Positions 31,956 through 40,978 of a DNA stretch of 42,176 nt are shown here, one piece after another (the stretch's first letter is position 1; each line of letters begins with the position of its first letter). Below the pieces are notes generated by a model. It saw nothing but the letters and a program-made list of their open reading frames with translations, did no database searches and was not told the origin of the DNA. The translations under genes were made by a program, and so were the position numbers. Source of the stretch: Nocardioides sp. (GTDB lineage: Bacteria; Actinomycetota; Actinomycetes; Propionibacteriales; Nocardioidaceae); contig NZ_JAOPXV010000116.1 of assembly GCF_025964975.1 (NCBI RefSeq), positions 1 to 42,176 on the forward strand, given 5' to 3'.

Positions 31956-33721
31956 TGCACGTCGTCGCGACGGCCGGTCACGTCGACCACGGCAAGTCGA
32001 CCCTGGTCCGGGCGCTCACGGGCACTGACCCCGACCGGCTCGCCGAGGAACGTCGGCGGGGACTCACCATCGAGCTCGGCTACTGCTGGACGTCCCTGCC
32101 CGGGGCGACGGACGGTCCCTGCGTGGACCTGGCCGTGGACCTGGCCTTCGTGGACGTCCCGGGACACGAGCGATTCGTCACGACGATGCTGGCAGGGGTG
32201 GGCCCGGTGCCGGCGGCCCTGCTGGTGGTCGCAGCAGACGACCCCTGGATGCCGCAGACCTCGGAGCACCTGGCGGCGCTGGACGCGCTCGGTGTCTCCC
32301 ACGGCGTGGTGGCAGTGACCCGCAGCGACCTCGCCGACCCCGGGCCGGCGACCGTCCGGGTGCGCGCCGAGATCGCCGGGACCTCACTTGCCGGCGCCCG
32401 GGTGGTGCCCGTCAGTGGCCGTACGGGCGCAGGGCTCGACGACCTCCGCGCGGCCCTGGTGACCATGGTGGAGGGTCTTCCCACTCCAAACCCGGCGGCG
32501 GACGTCCGGCTCTGGGTCGACCGTCGCTTCTCCGTCCGCGGGGTCGGCACCGTCGTCACCGGCACCCTGCCCGCAGGGACGGTGCGCGTCGGCGACGTGC
32601 TTGCCACCGACGACGGGTTGGTGCGGGTGCGCGGCCTGCAGGCGCTCGAGCGCGACGAGTCCGCAGTCCGCGGGGTGGCCAGGGTGGCGCTCAACCTCAC
32701 CGGCGACGTCGATGCCATCACCCGTGGCAGCGCACTGACCACGCCGCAGGCCTGGCACCACACCTCGGCCGTCGACGTGCGCGTGACCGGGGCGGGCGAT
32801 CCTCCACTGAACCCTCGACTCCACATCGGGGCTGCCGACCTGACAGTGCGGCACCGCCCCCTCGGACCCGGCCTGGCTCGGCTCAGCCTGGAGCGCCCGC
32901 TGCCGTTGCGGATCGGGGACCGCTGTCTGCTTCGCGATCCCGGCCGGCGCGTCGTGTGGCGCGTCGACGTCCTCGACCCGGACCCGCCCCGGCTGCGAAG
33001 GAGGGGGGCTGCGGCGCGGCGGGCGAACGCGCTCGCCGAAGCGGACGGTGGTGCCCGGTTGGCCGACGAGCTCACCCGCCGCGGGATCGCCCACCGCGAC
33101 CGGATGCGTCAGCTCGGCGTACCCCTCACCGATGGCGACCACCTTGTTGCCGGCCCGTGGCTGATCGGGCCCACAGCGGCCGAGGCCCTGGCACGCCGAG
33201 TGCCGAGCCTCGTCGAGAGCCACGCCTGTCAGCACCCTCTCGACCCGGCGGTCCCCGTCTCGGTGCTGGCCGCGCGGCTCGGCCTGCCCTCCCCCGACCT
33301 GGTCGCGCACCTGGTTCGGCCTCCGCTGCGCGTCGCCGACGGCCGGGTGCGGGCGCCGGAGGCGGACAGCCTGCCGCCTGCGGTCGCGGCCGCGGTGGAG
33401 TCCGTACGCCGCGAGCTGATCTCCGCACCTTTCCGTGCGCCGACCGCAGACCGGCTGCGGGACCTCGGGCTCGACGAGCGTGCGCTGGCCGCGGCCGAAC
33501 GGGCGGGGCTGCTCTGGCGGGCCGCGCCGGGGATCGTGCTGTTGCCCGACGCGCCCGACGTGGCCGTCGCCCGGATGCGGGGACTCGAGCAGCCCTTCAG
33601 CACCAGCGCGGCGCGACAGGTGCTCAACAGCACCCGCCGGGTCGTCCTCCCCCTGCTCGAACGGCTCGACCGGCTCGGGCGGACCTCGCGGCTGCCGGAC
33701 GACCGCCGCCACGTGCGCTGA
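31955..33721 (+). CDS. selB: Selenocysteine-specific translation elongation factor
   Basis: This is a 588-residue protein whose ATG 31955 overlaps the selA stop. The G domain has GHVDHGKSTLV (P-loop, residues 8-18), LTIELGY, VDVPGHERFV and TRSD in place of the usual NKxD. EF-Tu-like domains 2 and 3 follow (VRGVGTVVTGTLPAGTVRVGD near 190-210, LTGDVDAITRGS). The C-terminal part, from about 390, is a series of winged-helix domains that bind the SECIS hairpin (LARRVPSLVESHACQHPLDP, DRLRDLGLDERALAAAERAG). SelB brings Sec-tRNA to a ribosome stalled at UGA. Its only visible client in the window is the formate dehydrogenase. It ends 33 bases before a convergent gene. Confidence 0.94.
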   Translation: MHVVATAGHVDHGKSTLVRALTGTDPDRLAEERRRGLTIELGYCWTSLPGATDGPCVDLAVDLAFVDVPGHERFVTTMLAGVGPVPAALLVVAADDPWMPQTSEHLAALDALGVSHGVVAVTRSDLADPGPATVRVRAEIAGTSLAGARVVPVSGRTGAGLDDLRAALVTMVEGLPTPNPAADVRLWVDRRFSVRGVGTVVTGTLPAGTVRVGDVLATDDGLVRVRGLQALERDESAVRGVARVALNLTGDVDAITRGSALTTPQAWHHTSAVDVRVTGAGDPPLNPRLHIGAADLTVRHRPLGPGLARLSLERPLPLRIGDRCLLRDPGRRVVWRVDVLDPDPPRLRRRGAAARRANALAEADGGARLADELTRRGIAHRDRMRQLGVPLTDGDHLVAGPWLIGPTAAEALARRVPSLVESHACQHPLDPAVPVSVLAARLGLPSPDLVAHLVRPPLRVADGRVRAPEADSLPPAVAAAVESVRRELISAPFRAPTADRLRDLGLDERALAAAERAGLLWRAAPGIVLLPDAPDVAVARMRGLEQPFSTSAARQVLNSTRRVVLPLLERLDRLGRTSRLPDDRRHVR

Positions 33722-33754
33722 ACAGTCGCGAGCGCGGACCACGCATCCCGCCGG

Positions 33755-35308
33755 CTACTCGCGGCTGCGCATGATCAGGACGTCGCCGTGCCCTCCGTAC
33801 CCCATCACCCTCTCCGCGTACTGGGTGCCGTCGAAGGTGACGACCAGGTGGCCGCCGTCGTCGAGCGGGACGAGCTGGGGATGGGGGATGTTGGTGTGGT
33901 ACGGCGCGTCGAGGCGACCCACCCGGTGCATCCCCAGGTCGAACACCGGGTAGTGGCGATCATCTCCGTCACTGGCGAGCAACCACCACTCCCCCTGGAC
34001 CTGCGCCAGGATCGGGCCCTCGCACTGGTGGAGGTCCGTCGCCGCACCGACGAGCTCCAGCTTGTCGTCGAACGCGTCGATCCCGGCGCCACCCGCTGGC
34101 CCCGCCGCCAGTGCCGGACGGAAGTCGAAGGGCTCCTGCGACGGGCTCTCGACGAAGCTGACGTGCCAGCGCCCGTCGATGGAGGTGATGCCGGGGTCCC
34201 AGGCGCTGTGCTCGGTGGGGAGTTCGGTCCGCACGGTGTCCAGCACATGCACACCCGTAAGCACGTCAGCCTCGGTCACCACATGCCGCACGTGGACACC
34301 GTCGAAGGAGAAGTCGCCCCAAGAGCTCGTGGCGACGAGCCAGCGGTCGTTCTCGTCGTCGCGCACCACCTGGCCGGCATGGTCCCCGAGCACCAATCCG
34401 TCGCGCGAGGAGAAGAGCTGCGACACCTGCTCGAGCCGACGCGGGTTGTCCAGGTCGAGGCGGAACACGCCCCAGTGCGCCTGCGCGAAGAACCCGAGGC
34501 CGGCGCAGGTACCGGTGAAGTAGGCGTATCCGTCACGGACGTACGGCGTCCCGTCGACGTGCTGCACCAGGTGCTGGTCGCGGACCCCCGTCATCCCGAA
34601 GAGTCCGGCCGAGACGCTGGTCAGCCCCGGCTCCTCGCCACGGCGACCCCAGGCGTAGCGGAGCCCGGAGAGGACCTCGCGCTGCCGCAGGTCGATCGCG
34701 GCGCCCACCTTGTCGCGCTCGGTGAGCACCGGCTGCCATCCCTCGTCGGTGTCGGTGAGCACCGTCACCTGGTTCTCGCAGACCACAAAAGCGAGTCCGA
34801 ACGACGGCGGCAGCTGGACCTTCCGCCGTCGGAGGACGCGAGTGCGACCATCGACACGGACTTCGATGCCGACCCGCTGGGTGGGCGGATCGTAGAAGCC
34901 GAACAGGTGGACATCGCCGTCCGGGGAGGCGAGCCCGAGCACGACGCGGCCCTCACCAGGGTCGACCTGTGCTTGCACGGCGCAGAACGGCGCAGCCGGC
35001 CCTTCGTCGTGCATCGACACGTCCGACTGTCCGGCGAGCTGATCCCCCGACCGCTCGACTGCGACGAAGGCGGGTGCGACTAGCTCGAACGGACGGTAGC
35101 GGTGCTTCAGGGTGAAGGACAGGTCAAAGATGGCGGCCTCCTGATGGGTGGGGTTGGTCGGGTCGGAGCTGGTCGGGTCGGGGCCTTGCGGTCCGCTTCC
35201 GGTCGGCACCGGGTCGGGGGCGTCCGAGCATCCGGGGAGTGCTGAGGTCGCTGCGACGCTCAGGCTCCCGAGCAGCAGGGCGCGGCGATGCAGATGCACG
35301 TCGGTCAT
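33755..35308 (-). CDS. Secreted lipoprotein, probable glycoside-related beta-propeller
   Basis: This is a 517-residue protein with ATG 35306-35308, 7 bases after the permease stop. The N-terminus has a twin-arginine-like HRRALLLGSLSV stretch and a lipobox LPG-C27, followed by a Pro/Ser/Thr/Asp linker. Two regions follow. Residues about 60-230 are beta-rich (VVLGLASPDGDVHLFGFYD, VRVDGRTRVLRRRKVQLP), like a laminin-G or xylosidase-type sandwich. Residues about 240-517 show repeated aromatic blades (VRDGYAYFTGTCAGLGFF, NDRWLVATSSWGDF, AWDPGITSIDGRWHVSFVESP, CEGPILAQVQGEWWLLASDG) reminiscent of GH43/GH62-like propellers. I cannot name a family with certainty. As the last gene of the arabinoside operon it may bind or cleave arabinan side chains outside the cell. 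Confidence 0.6.
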   Translation of the reverse strand: MTDVHLHRRALLLGSLSVAATSALPGCSDAPDPVPTGSGPQGPDPTSSDPTNPTHQEAAIFDLSFTLKHRYRPFELVAPAFVAVERSGDQLAGQSDVSMHDEGPAAPFCAVQAQVDPGEGRVVLGLASPDGDVHLFGFYDPPTQRVGIEVRVDGRTRVLRRRKVQLPPSFGLAFVVCENQVTVLTDTDEGWQPVLTERDKVGAAIDLRQREVLSGLRYAWGRRGEEPGLTSVSAGLFGMTGVRDQHLVQHVDGTPYVRDGYAYFTGTCAGLGFFAQAHWGVFRLDLDNPRRLEQVSQLFSSRDGLVLGDHAGQVVRDDENDRWLVATSSWGDFSFDGVHVRHVVTEADVLTGVHVLDTVRTELPTEHSAWDPGITSIDGRWHVSFVESPSQEPFDFRPALAAGPAGGAGIDAFDDKLELVGAATDLHQCEGPILAQVQGEWWLLASDGDDRHYPVFDLGMHRVGRLDAPYHTNIPHPQLVPLDDGGHLVVTFDGTQYAERVMGYGGHGDVLIMRSRE

Positions 35309-35315
35309 ACCGCGC

Positions 35316-36128
35316 TCAGCCCTTGATGCCGGAACGCGAGACCCCTTCGATGATGAACCGTTGGACGAACACGTAGAGGATGAGAACCGGCACGCTGGCG
35401 ACCACCGCCCCCGTCATCAGCAGGTCGTAGCGCACGGCGTTGGCGGACTGCAGGGTGCTGAGGCCCGCCTGGAGGGTCTGGTTCTCAGGACTGAAGAGCA
35501 CGTAGAGCGGCCACAGGAAGTCGTTCCAGTTCGTCAGGAACGCGAGCAGCGCGAGCGTCGCCAGCGCCGGGCGGGATAGGGGCAGCACGATCTTCCAGAA
35601 CACCTGCCACTGGTTGGCGCCGTCCAGTGCGGCCGACTCCTCCAGCTCCTTGGGCAACCCGATGAAGAACTGCCGGAGGAAGAAGACGCCGAACGCGTTC
35701 GCCGCAGTCGGCACGACGATCGCGGTCAACGTATCGAGCCAGAAGAGCCGTCCGACGATCTCGAAGTTGGGGATGATCAGGATCACCGGTGGGACGAACA
35801 GCGTCGCCACGATCAGCCCGAACACGAGCTTGCGGCCTCGGAACTCCATCCTGGCCAACGCGTAGGCGGCGAGAGCGGCAGTGGTCACCACCAGCAGCGA
35901 GTTGAGGGTCGCGGCCAGCATGGAGTTCAGGAACCACCGGAACACGGGTGTGTCCGCCGCGCTCAGTACTTGCTCGTACGCCGCCAGCGTGGGGTTGTCG
36001 GGCACGAGACGCGGTGGAGTCCTCCCGGACTCCGCGCGCGTCTTGAACGAGGTGCTCAGCATGAACAGCAGCGGGCTGACGAAGATCAGTGCGAGGAACG
36101 CCAGCACGCTGTACCGAACCGCCTTCAT
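35316..36128 (-). CDS. Carbohydrate ABC transporter permease (MalG type)
   Basis: This is a 270-residue inner-membrane permease whose ATG (36126-36128) overlaps the stop of the upstream permease (ATGA). It has six helices; the ATPase-contacting EAA loop is LEESAALDGANQWQVFWKIV with LPLSRPALAT just after, near residues 175-205. The C-terminus ends in FIIEGVSRSGIKG, typical of the CUT1 MalG group. With the MalF-type partner and the binding lipoprotein it imports an oligosaccharide, here probably arabino-oligosaccharides judging from the GH51 neighbour. No ATPase gene is present; actinobacterial CUT1 systems commonly share an MsiK ATPase encoded elsewhere. Confidence 0.93.
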   Translation of the reverse strand: MKAVRYSVLAFLALIFVSPLLFMLSTSFKTRAESGRTPPRLVPDNPTLAAYEQVLSAADTPVFRWFLNSMLAATLNSLLVVTTAALAAYALARMEFRGRKLVFGLIVATLFVPPVILIIPNFEIVGRLFWLDTLTAIVVPTAANAFGVFFLRQFFIGLPKELEESAALDGANQWQVFWKIVLPLSRPALATLALLAFLTNWNDFLWPLYVLFSPENQTLQAGLSTLQSANAVRYDLLMTGAVVASVPVLILYVFVQRFIIEGVSRSGIKG

Positions 36129-37096
36129 CTGTCGGCTCCCTTCTCGGGACCGCGTTCCCTCGCGAAAGCGAAGAGCAGCGCCGACGTCAGCATCAGCACC
36201 AGGGTCAGCAGCCAGCTGGCGGCGGCGGCCTCACCCATGGCTCGCTGGTTCAGTCCCGTGTCGACGATGTAGTAGATGGCCGTGCGGGTCTCCTGCCCAG
36301 GCCCCCCGCGGGTCATGATCCAGGACTGCCCGAACATGTTGGCGGACGCGATGACCGTGATCATCACGACGAACAGGACGACGGGCCGCAGACCGGGCAG
36401 TGTGACGTGGCGGAAGCGCACCCAGGCGCCGGCACCGTCCATTTTCGCGGCCTCGTAGAGGTCATTCGATATGTCCTGCAGTCCGGCGAGGAAGATGACC
36501 GCGTTGAAGCCGAGCGTCCACCACACCGTCACCCCGATCAGCGCGATCCACGTCTCGGGGATGCTGGTCAGCCAGGGCGTGCTGTCGGGCAGCCCCACCA
36601 AGCCCGCCAGGTAGTTGACTACCCCGATGTTGGCGTCGAGCAGGAAGCGCCATACGACGCCCACAACCGCGACGCCCAGGACGTACGGCGCGAAGAACAG
36701 TGCGCGGAACAGGTTGCGTCCTCGGAAGCGTTGGTTCATGACCAGGGCCACTGCCAGCGGGATGACGATCAGGAGCGGCACGCTGATGGCGGTGAAGATG
36801 CCGGTCGCCTGCATGGCGTTCCAGAACCGCTCGAACTCCCCTGTCCCCGGGGTGAGCAGCTCGCTGTAGTTGCGCAGGCCGACGAAGGGCTTGCCGGGGA
36901 GAGTGAAGTCCCATGAGTGCAGGCTGATCCACAAGCCCAGGGCGATGGGGAGCAGCACGAAGCTGCCGAACAAGAGCAAATAGGGCGCCAGGAACAACCA
37001 CGGCAGCCAGTTGACGCGGCGCCGGGTCTCGCGCGGTCCGGGGGCCCCGGGCGGAGCCTCCGGACGCTTCGCGGTGGATGTGGAAGTCGCAGCCAT
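36125..37096 (-). CDS. Carbohydrate ABC transporter permease (MalF type)
   Basis: This is a 323-residue permease starting at ATG 37094-37096, two bases after the stop of the binding-protein gene. A cytoplasmic N-terminus of about 30 residues (Pro/Arg-rich) precedes six or seven helices (WLPWLFLAPYLLLFGSFVLLP is the first). The EAA loop is LYEAAKMDGAGAWVRFRHVTLPGLRPV near residues 235-260, here with the canonical EAA---G core. It forms the channel dimer with the MalG-type permease that follows with a 4-base overlap. The substrate is inferred from the operon. Confidence 0.93.
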   Translation of the reverse strand: MAATSTSTAKRPEAPPGAPGPRETRRRVNWLPWLFLAPYLLLFGSFVLLPIALGLWISLHSWDFTLPGKPFVGLRNYSELLTPGTGEFERFWNAMQATGIFTAISVPLLIVIPLAVALVMNQRFRGRNLFRALFFAPYVLGVAVVGVVWRFLLDANIGVVNYLAGLVGLPDSTPWLTSIPETWIALIGVTVWWTLGFNAVIFLAGLQDISNDLYEAAKMDGAGAWVRFRHVTLPGLRPVVLFVVMITVIASANMFGQSWIMTRGGPGQETRTAIYYIVDTGLNQRAMGEAAAASWLLTLVLMLTSALLFAFARERGPEKGADR

Positions 37097-37098
37097 CG

Positions 37099-38445
37099 TC
37101 AGCCCCCGAACTTCTCCAGGTTCTCCTGCATGAGCTCAGTCGCCTCGGCCTGGTACTTCTCGAGCGCTTCCTGGGGCGATGCCTTACCCAAGATCGCCTC
37201 GTTGACCGCGACCTCGAGGGTTGGCGCGATGGTGTCCGCGACGCCGGGCACCGACGGCAGGAAGCGGAAGTTCTCGAGCTGGTCGTCGAGAGCCGCCTGG
37301 GGCGAGTCAGTGTAGGAGGCGTCCTCGCGGGCCGAGTTGCGAGCCGGGATCATCGCGGCCTCGGCCCAGCGGCCCGAGTTCTGGCTCAGCTCGCTGATGA
37401 AGAGCTTGGATGCGTCGGACATGTCCTTGTCCTCGGCTGCCTGGGAGGTCATGAAGAAGTGGTGGGAGTTCGCCCAGACCGCCGGCTGCTCACCGATCGT
37501 GGGGATGGGCGCCATGCCGTAGTCCATGTCGGCCTCCTTGAGGTCGTTGATCTGCCAGATCCCGTCCCAGGTGATGGAGTTTTCCCCGTTCTTGAAGGCG
37601 AGGTACTGCGCGTCGATGTCCACGTTCTCGGGGCTGTATCCCTTGTCGACCTGCTCGCGCATCCAGGTGAGCGCCGCAACTCCGGCCTCAGAACCGAACG
37701 TCGCCTCCGACCCGTCGTCGGCGAACGGCTCGCCGCCGTGCTGCCAGATCAGGCTGAAGAACATCAGGTGGGAGGGCCAGCGGTTGGGCATCCAGAAGGG
37801 CGTCTTGTAGCCCGCCGCCTGGAGCTTCTTGCAGGCCTCGTCGAAGCTCGCAGCATCAGTCGGAGGCTCGTCGATTCCGGCCTTGTCGAAGTGCTCCTTG
37901 TTCCAGTACATCGCCAGGGAGTGGACGTCGAGCGGGATGCCGTAGCGCTTCTCGTTGTAGATCCCCGGAGACCAGACCGGCGCCAGGAAGTCCTCCTCAG
38001 CGAGGCCGATCTCGTCCGCAATGTCGTCGAGGGGCACGAGGATGCCGCGGGCGGCATTGCTGGCGACCTGGTCGAGGTGCATCACGCCGACAGCTGGACC
38101 CTTGCCGGCCTGCGCGGCCGCGGGAAGCTTCTGGTAGAAGTCCGCCCACTGGATCGTGGTGTTCTTGATGTCGATGTTCTTCTGGGCGTCGGCGAACTCC
38201 TTGGTCATCGCCAGCATGGTCGGGCCGTCGCCGCCAGTGAAGCCGTTCCAGTAGTCGAGGGTGATCGGGGGCCCGTCGTACGTGCCAGTGAACTCCCCGC
38301 CTGCGTCCTCCTGGGGCCCGCCAACGCCGGATCCGCCCCCGCATCCCGTGACGAGCGCAGCGGTCGAGCCGAGGAGCAGGAAGTTACGCCGGTTCAGAGG
38401 GATCGTCAGGCCTGCACTCGCGGGGCGGTGGAAGGGGGTGCTCAT
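37099..38445 (-). CDS. ABC transporter sugar-binding lipoprotein
   Basis: The start ATG 38443-38445 has GGAGA seven bases upstream and places the signal correctly; the longer open frame to 38511 lacks this site. The product has 448 residues. The N-terminus has NRRNFLLLGSTAALVTGCGG, a twin-arginine-like motif with lipobox Cys35. The body is a bacterial extracellular solute-binding protein family 1 fold: ITLDYWNGFTGGDGPTM, KNIDIKNTTIQW, GIPLDVHSLAMYWNKEHFDKAG and FKNGENSITWDGIWQIND. It captures the sugar outside the membrane and delivers it to the two permeases. It begins 40 bases after the GH51 stop in the same operon. Confidence 0.93.
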   Translation of the reverse strand: MSTPFHRPASAGLTIPLNRRNFLLLGSTAALVTGCGGGSGVGGPQEDAGGEFTGTYDGPPITLDYWNGFTGGDGPTMLAMTKEFADAQKNIDIKNTTIQWADFYQKLPAAAQAGKGPAVGVMHLDQVASNAARGILVPLDDIADEIGLAEEDFLAPVWSPGIYNEKRYGIPLDVHSLAMYWNKEHFDKAGIDEPPTDAASFDEACKKLQAAGYKTPFWMPNRWPSHLMFFSLIWQHGGEPFADDGSEATFGSEAGVAALTWMREQVDKGYSPENVDIDAQYLAFKNGENSITWDGIWQINDLKEADMDYGMAPIPTIGEQPAVWANSHHFFMTSQAAEDKDMSDASKLFISELSQNSGRWAEAAMIPARNSAREDASYTDSPQAALDDQLENFRFLPSVPGVADTIAPTLEVAVNEAILGKASPQEALEKYQAEATELMQENLEKFGG

Positions 38446-38485
38446 GTCGTTCTCCGTTCGGTTGAGGGTGGGGTCCGTGCTGAGC

Positions 38486-40030
38486 TCAGCCCTCCAGGGA
38501 GGCTGAGACATGTGGCGTGGGTGTAGGCCGTGTGGTCTGCAGGCGGATGACGGCCCACGAGACCGGGGGCAGGTGCGCGTGCGCGATGCCGTCCTCGACC
38601 GTCACGTCCATTGGTCGCGGCGCGACGCGGTCCGGGCGCATTTCAGTGTTGTGAGCACTCGGGTCGTCGTCCCAGAGCGCGGTGGCCTCCAGGACGGAGG
38701 CGTCGGGGAAGGCGCGCACCCCCGCCTCGAGCCGAACCGTCTCGGCGAGTGATCGGTTCACGCACATGATCGTCAGCGTCCCGCTCTCGTCATCGAGCGT
38801 CGCGACGGCCTCCACCAGCGGTACGTCGCCGTACAGGCCGTCCTCGTAGGTGGCGACCTGCGGCTCGACGCGCAGCACTTCGCCCCGTGCGTGCGCAGCG
38901 GCTTGGGCGAAGGGATGGAAGATCGTCTGTGCCCACGCCCCTCCCCCTGGCCGGGTGAGGATCGGAGCGATGACGTTGACCAGCTGCGCCTGGCAACCGA
39001 TCGCGACCCGGTCGGCGTGCCGGAGCAGCGTGATCAGCAGGGAGCCGACCACGACGGCGTCGTAGACGTCGTACACGTCCTCGATGAGCTCGTGGGACCG
39101 GTCGTAGGAGAGGCGATCCTGCCCGGCGAACCGGGACTGGTACCAGACGTTCCACTCATCGACCGCGAGGGTGAGACGCCGACGCGACCGAAGTCGTGCG
39201 CCGACGTGGTCGGCGGTCGCCGCGATCGTGGTGATCATCCGGTCCAGGTCGCGGGAGCTCGCCAGGTGCGTGGTCTTCTCCACCGGGGCGGGGTCGTAGT
39301 AGGTGTGCAGCGACACGTGGTCCACGAGGTCGTAGCAGTGCTCCAGGACCTCGCGCTCCCAGGCGGCGAACGTCGGCATCGCACTGTTGGAGCTCCCGCA
39401 CGCCACCAGCTCAACCCGCGGGTCGACCATCCGCATCGCCCGCGCGGTTTCGGCAGCGAGACGGCCGTACTCCTGCGCGGTCTTGTGGCCGACCTGCCAC
39501 GGTCCGTCCAGCTCGTTGCCCAGGCACCACATGCGTATGTCGTGCGGTTCCTTGCTGCCGTTGACCCGCCGCAGGTCTGAAAGCCGTGTCCCACCGGGAT
39601 GGTTGCAGTACTCCAGCAGGTCTGCCGCCTCCTGGACCCCGCGAGTCCCCAGGTTGACAGCCATGATCGGCTCCATCCCCGCTCGACGGGACCACCCGAC
39701 GAACTCGTCGACGCCGACCTCATTGCTTTCGACGGTCCGCCACGCAAGGTCGAGGCGCTGCGGACGCTCGGCGCGCGGGCCGACGCCGTCCTCCCAGCGG
39801 TACGACGACACGAAGTTGCCGCCTGGGTACCGCACCACCGTGGGGCCGAGGGTGCGCACCAGATCAGCGACGTCACGACGAAATCCGAGGTCGTCGGCCG
39901 TGTCGTGCTCGGGCTCGTAGATGCCGGTGTAGACGCAACGACCCATGTGCTCGACGAACGTGCCGAAGAGTCTTCGGTCCACCGGTGCGACCCGGAACGC
40001 CGGGTCAAGGGTGATCGTCGCCACATGCAC
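38486..40030 (-). CDS. abfA: GH51 alpha-L-arabinofuranosidase
   Basis: This is a 514-residue protein with start GTG 40028-40030; a GTG two codons later is also possible. The (beta/alpha)8 catalytic domain has FGTFVEHMGRCVYTGIYEP, VVRYPGGNFVSSYRWEDG, MWCLGNELDGPW with acid/base Glu173 and LAVDEWNVWYQ with nucleophile Glu292. A C-terminal beta-sandwich follows. No signal peptide is seen, so it is intracellular and cleaves arabinofuranosyl residues from imported arabino-oligosaccharides. It is the first gene of the operon with the ABC transporter; a LacI-type operator lies 23 bases upstream of its start. Confidence 0.95.
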   Translation of the reverse strand: MHVATITLDPAFRVAPVDRRLFGTFVEHMGRCVYTGIYEPEHDTADDLGFRRDVADLVRTLGPTVVRYPGGNFVSSYRWEDGVGPRAERPQRLDLAWRTVESNEVGVDEFVGWSRRAGMEPIMAVNLGTRGVQEAADLLEYCNHPGGTRLSDLRRVNGSKEPHDIRMWCLGNELDGPWQVGHKTAQEYGRLAAETARAMRMVDPRVELVACGSSNSAMPTFAAWEREVLEHCYDLVDHVSLHTYYDPAPVEKTTHLASSRDLDRMITTIAATADHVGARLRSRRRLTLAVDEWNVWYQSRFAGQDRLSYDRSHELIEDVYDVYDAVVVGSLLITLLRHADRVAIGCQAQLVNVIAPILTRPGGGAWAQTIFHPFAQAAAHARGEVLRVEPQVATYEDGLYGDVPLVEAVATLDDESGTLTIMCVNRSLAETVRLEAGVRAFPDASVLEATALWDDDPSAHNTEMRPDRVAPRPMDVTVEDGIAHAHLPPVSWAVIRLQTTRPTPTPHVSASLEG

Positions 40031-40052
40031 AGATCGGATTCAACCCGGTTCT

Positions 40053-40064
40053 TGCAACGTTGTA
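40053..40064. promoter_or_regulatory. LacI-family operator upstream of the GH51 operon
   Basis: TGCAACGTTGTA matches the perfect palindrome TGCAACGTTGCA at 40979-40990 with one mismatch. The central CAACGTTG core with CpG at the centre is the common form of LacI/GalR-family operators. It lies 23-34 bases upstream of the GH51 start, where binding would block transcription of the arabinofuranosidase-transporter operon. The regulator encoded at 41025-42089 is the expected binder. Confidence 0.75.
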
Positions 40065-40118
40065 AATAGCAACGCGTGAGCACGCCAGACAGGCAGTCGA
40101 CCGGGCGATGTGGCCGGG

Positions 40119-40949
40119 TCAGGCCTCGCCCATCACCAAACCCTCGATCGTGTGCTTCTGCGTGATCGGGGTGAGCTCGTCCACCACCGGGCATCGCAGG
40201 TGGGCTCGAACCCGTTCCGGGAGCGACTCCCAGAAACGGCGCGTGACAGCAAGGTCGTGCTTGTCGTCGTTCCCGGCACCGGGTGCGTCAACGCCCAGCA
40301 CGAGCACGGGTCGAGCGAGCTGGGACTCGTTCCTCGTCCCGCGGTGCACCGTCAGTGCCGAACGGGCCGAGATGTCCCCCATCTGTGGGTACTTCCGCAC
40401 CGCGCGCTCCTCGAAATGTGGATACTGCGACTTGTCCGGGAACATCCCGTGATCGAAGCCGGTCCCGGGGTCCCAGTGGGTGCCGAGGGCGACCTCGAAC
40501 GGCCCCATGTCCTCGGCCGTGTCCACGCAGGTGACGTTGAAGGCGAGCGAGGTCAGTCGGCGCTCCTCGACGGTCTCGCGGGGGCTGGGGAAGTCGCGGT
40601 GCCACGGCTGGTTGACGGCGCCGGCGAAGGGTACGTCGAAGCCCACCTCCACGATCGTGTAGTCGGGTCCCAGCACCGTCTCGCACACCGCTCGGACCCA
40701 TGGATGGTCGACCAGGTCGACGAAGCCGCGCAGCGCCTCCGGGTGCAGCTCGACGTAGTAGCGATGTGGCCCGCGCCCGACCGCGCCGCCCTCTCGAGAA
40801 CGCGCCTCCTCGAAGGCTGCGTCGACGTCCTCGCGGAGCGCGGCGACCCATTCCCTCGAGAAGGCGCCCGTGCAGCCGATGATCCCGTCGCGCTCGATAA
40901 TGGTGCGAATCAGCTCTCGCTCGATCGGTATGTCGAGTGACGCGGCCAT
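40119..40949 (-). CDS. Phytanoyl-CoA dioxygenase (PhyH) family protein
   Basis: This is a 276-residue protein with ATG 40947-40949 and AGGAG six bases upstream. The Fe(II)/2-oxoglutarate site has the HxD pair in NQPWHRDFPSPRE near residues 113-125 and the distal His in SALTVHRGTRNES near 195-207, whose Arg probably binds 2-oxoglutarate. Family members hydroxylate a wide range of small molecules. It lacks a signal peptide and is cytoplasmic. It is divergent from the lacI-type gene and shares an operator with it, so it is likely part of the arabinoside regulon. Its substrate and purpose there are unclear. Confidence 0.88.
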   Translation of the reverse strand: MAASLDIPIERELIRTIIERDGIIGCTGAFSREWVAALREDVDAAFEEARSREGGAVGRGPHRYYVELHPEALRGFVDLVDHPWVRAVCETVLGPDYTIVEVGFDVPFAGAVNQPWHRDFPSPRETVEERRLTSLAFNVTCVDTAEDMGPFEVALGTHWDPGTGFDHGMFPDKSQYPHFEERAVRKYPQMGDISARSALTVHRGTRNESQLARPVLVLGVDAPGAGNDDKHDLAVTRRFWESLPERVRAHLRCPVVDELTPITQKHTIEGLVMGEA

Positions 40950-40978
40950 GATGATCTCCTTCGGCCAAGAGGCCAGTC

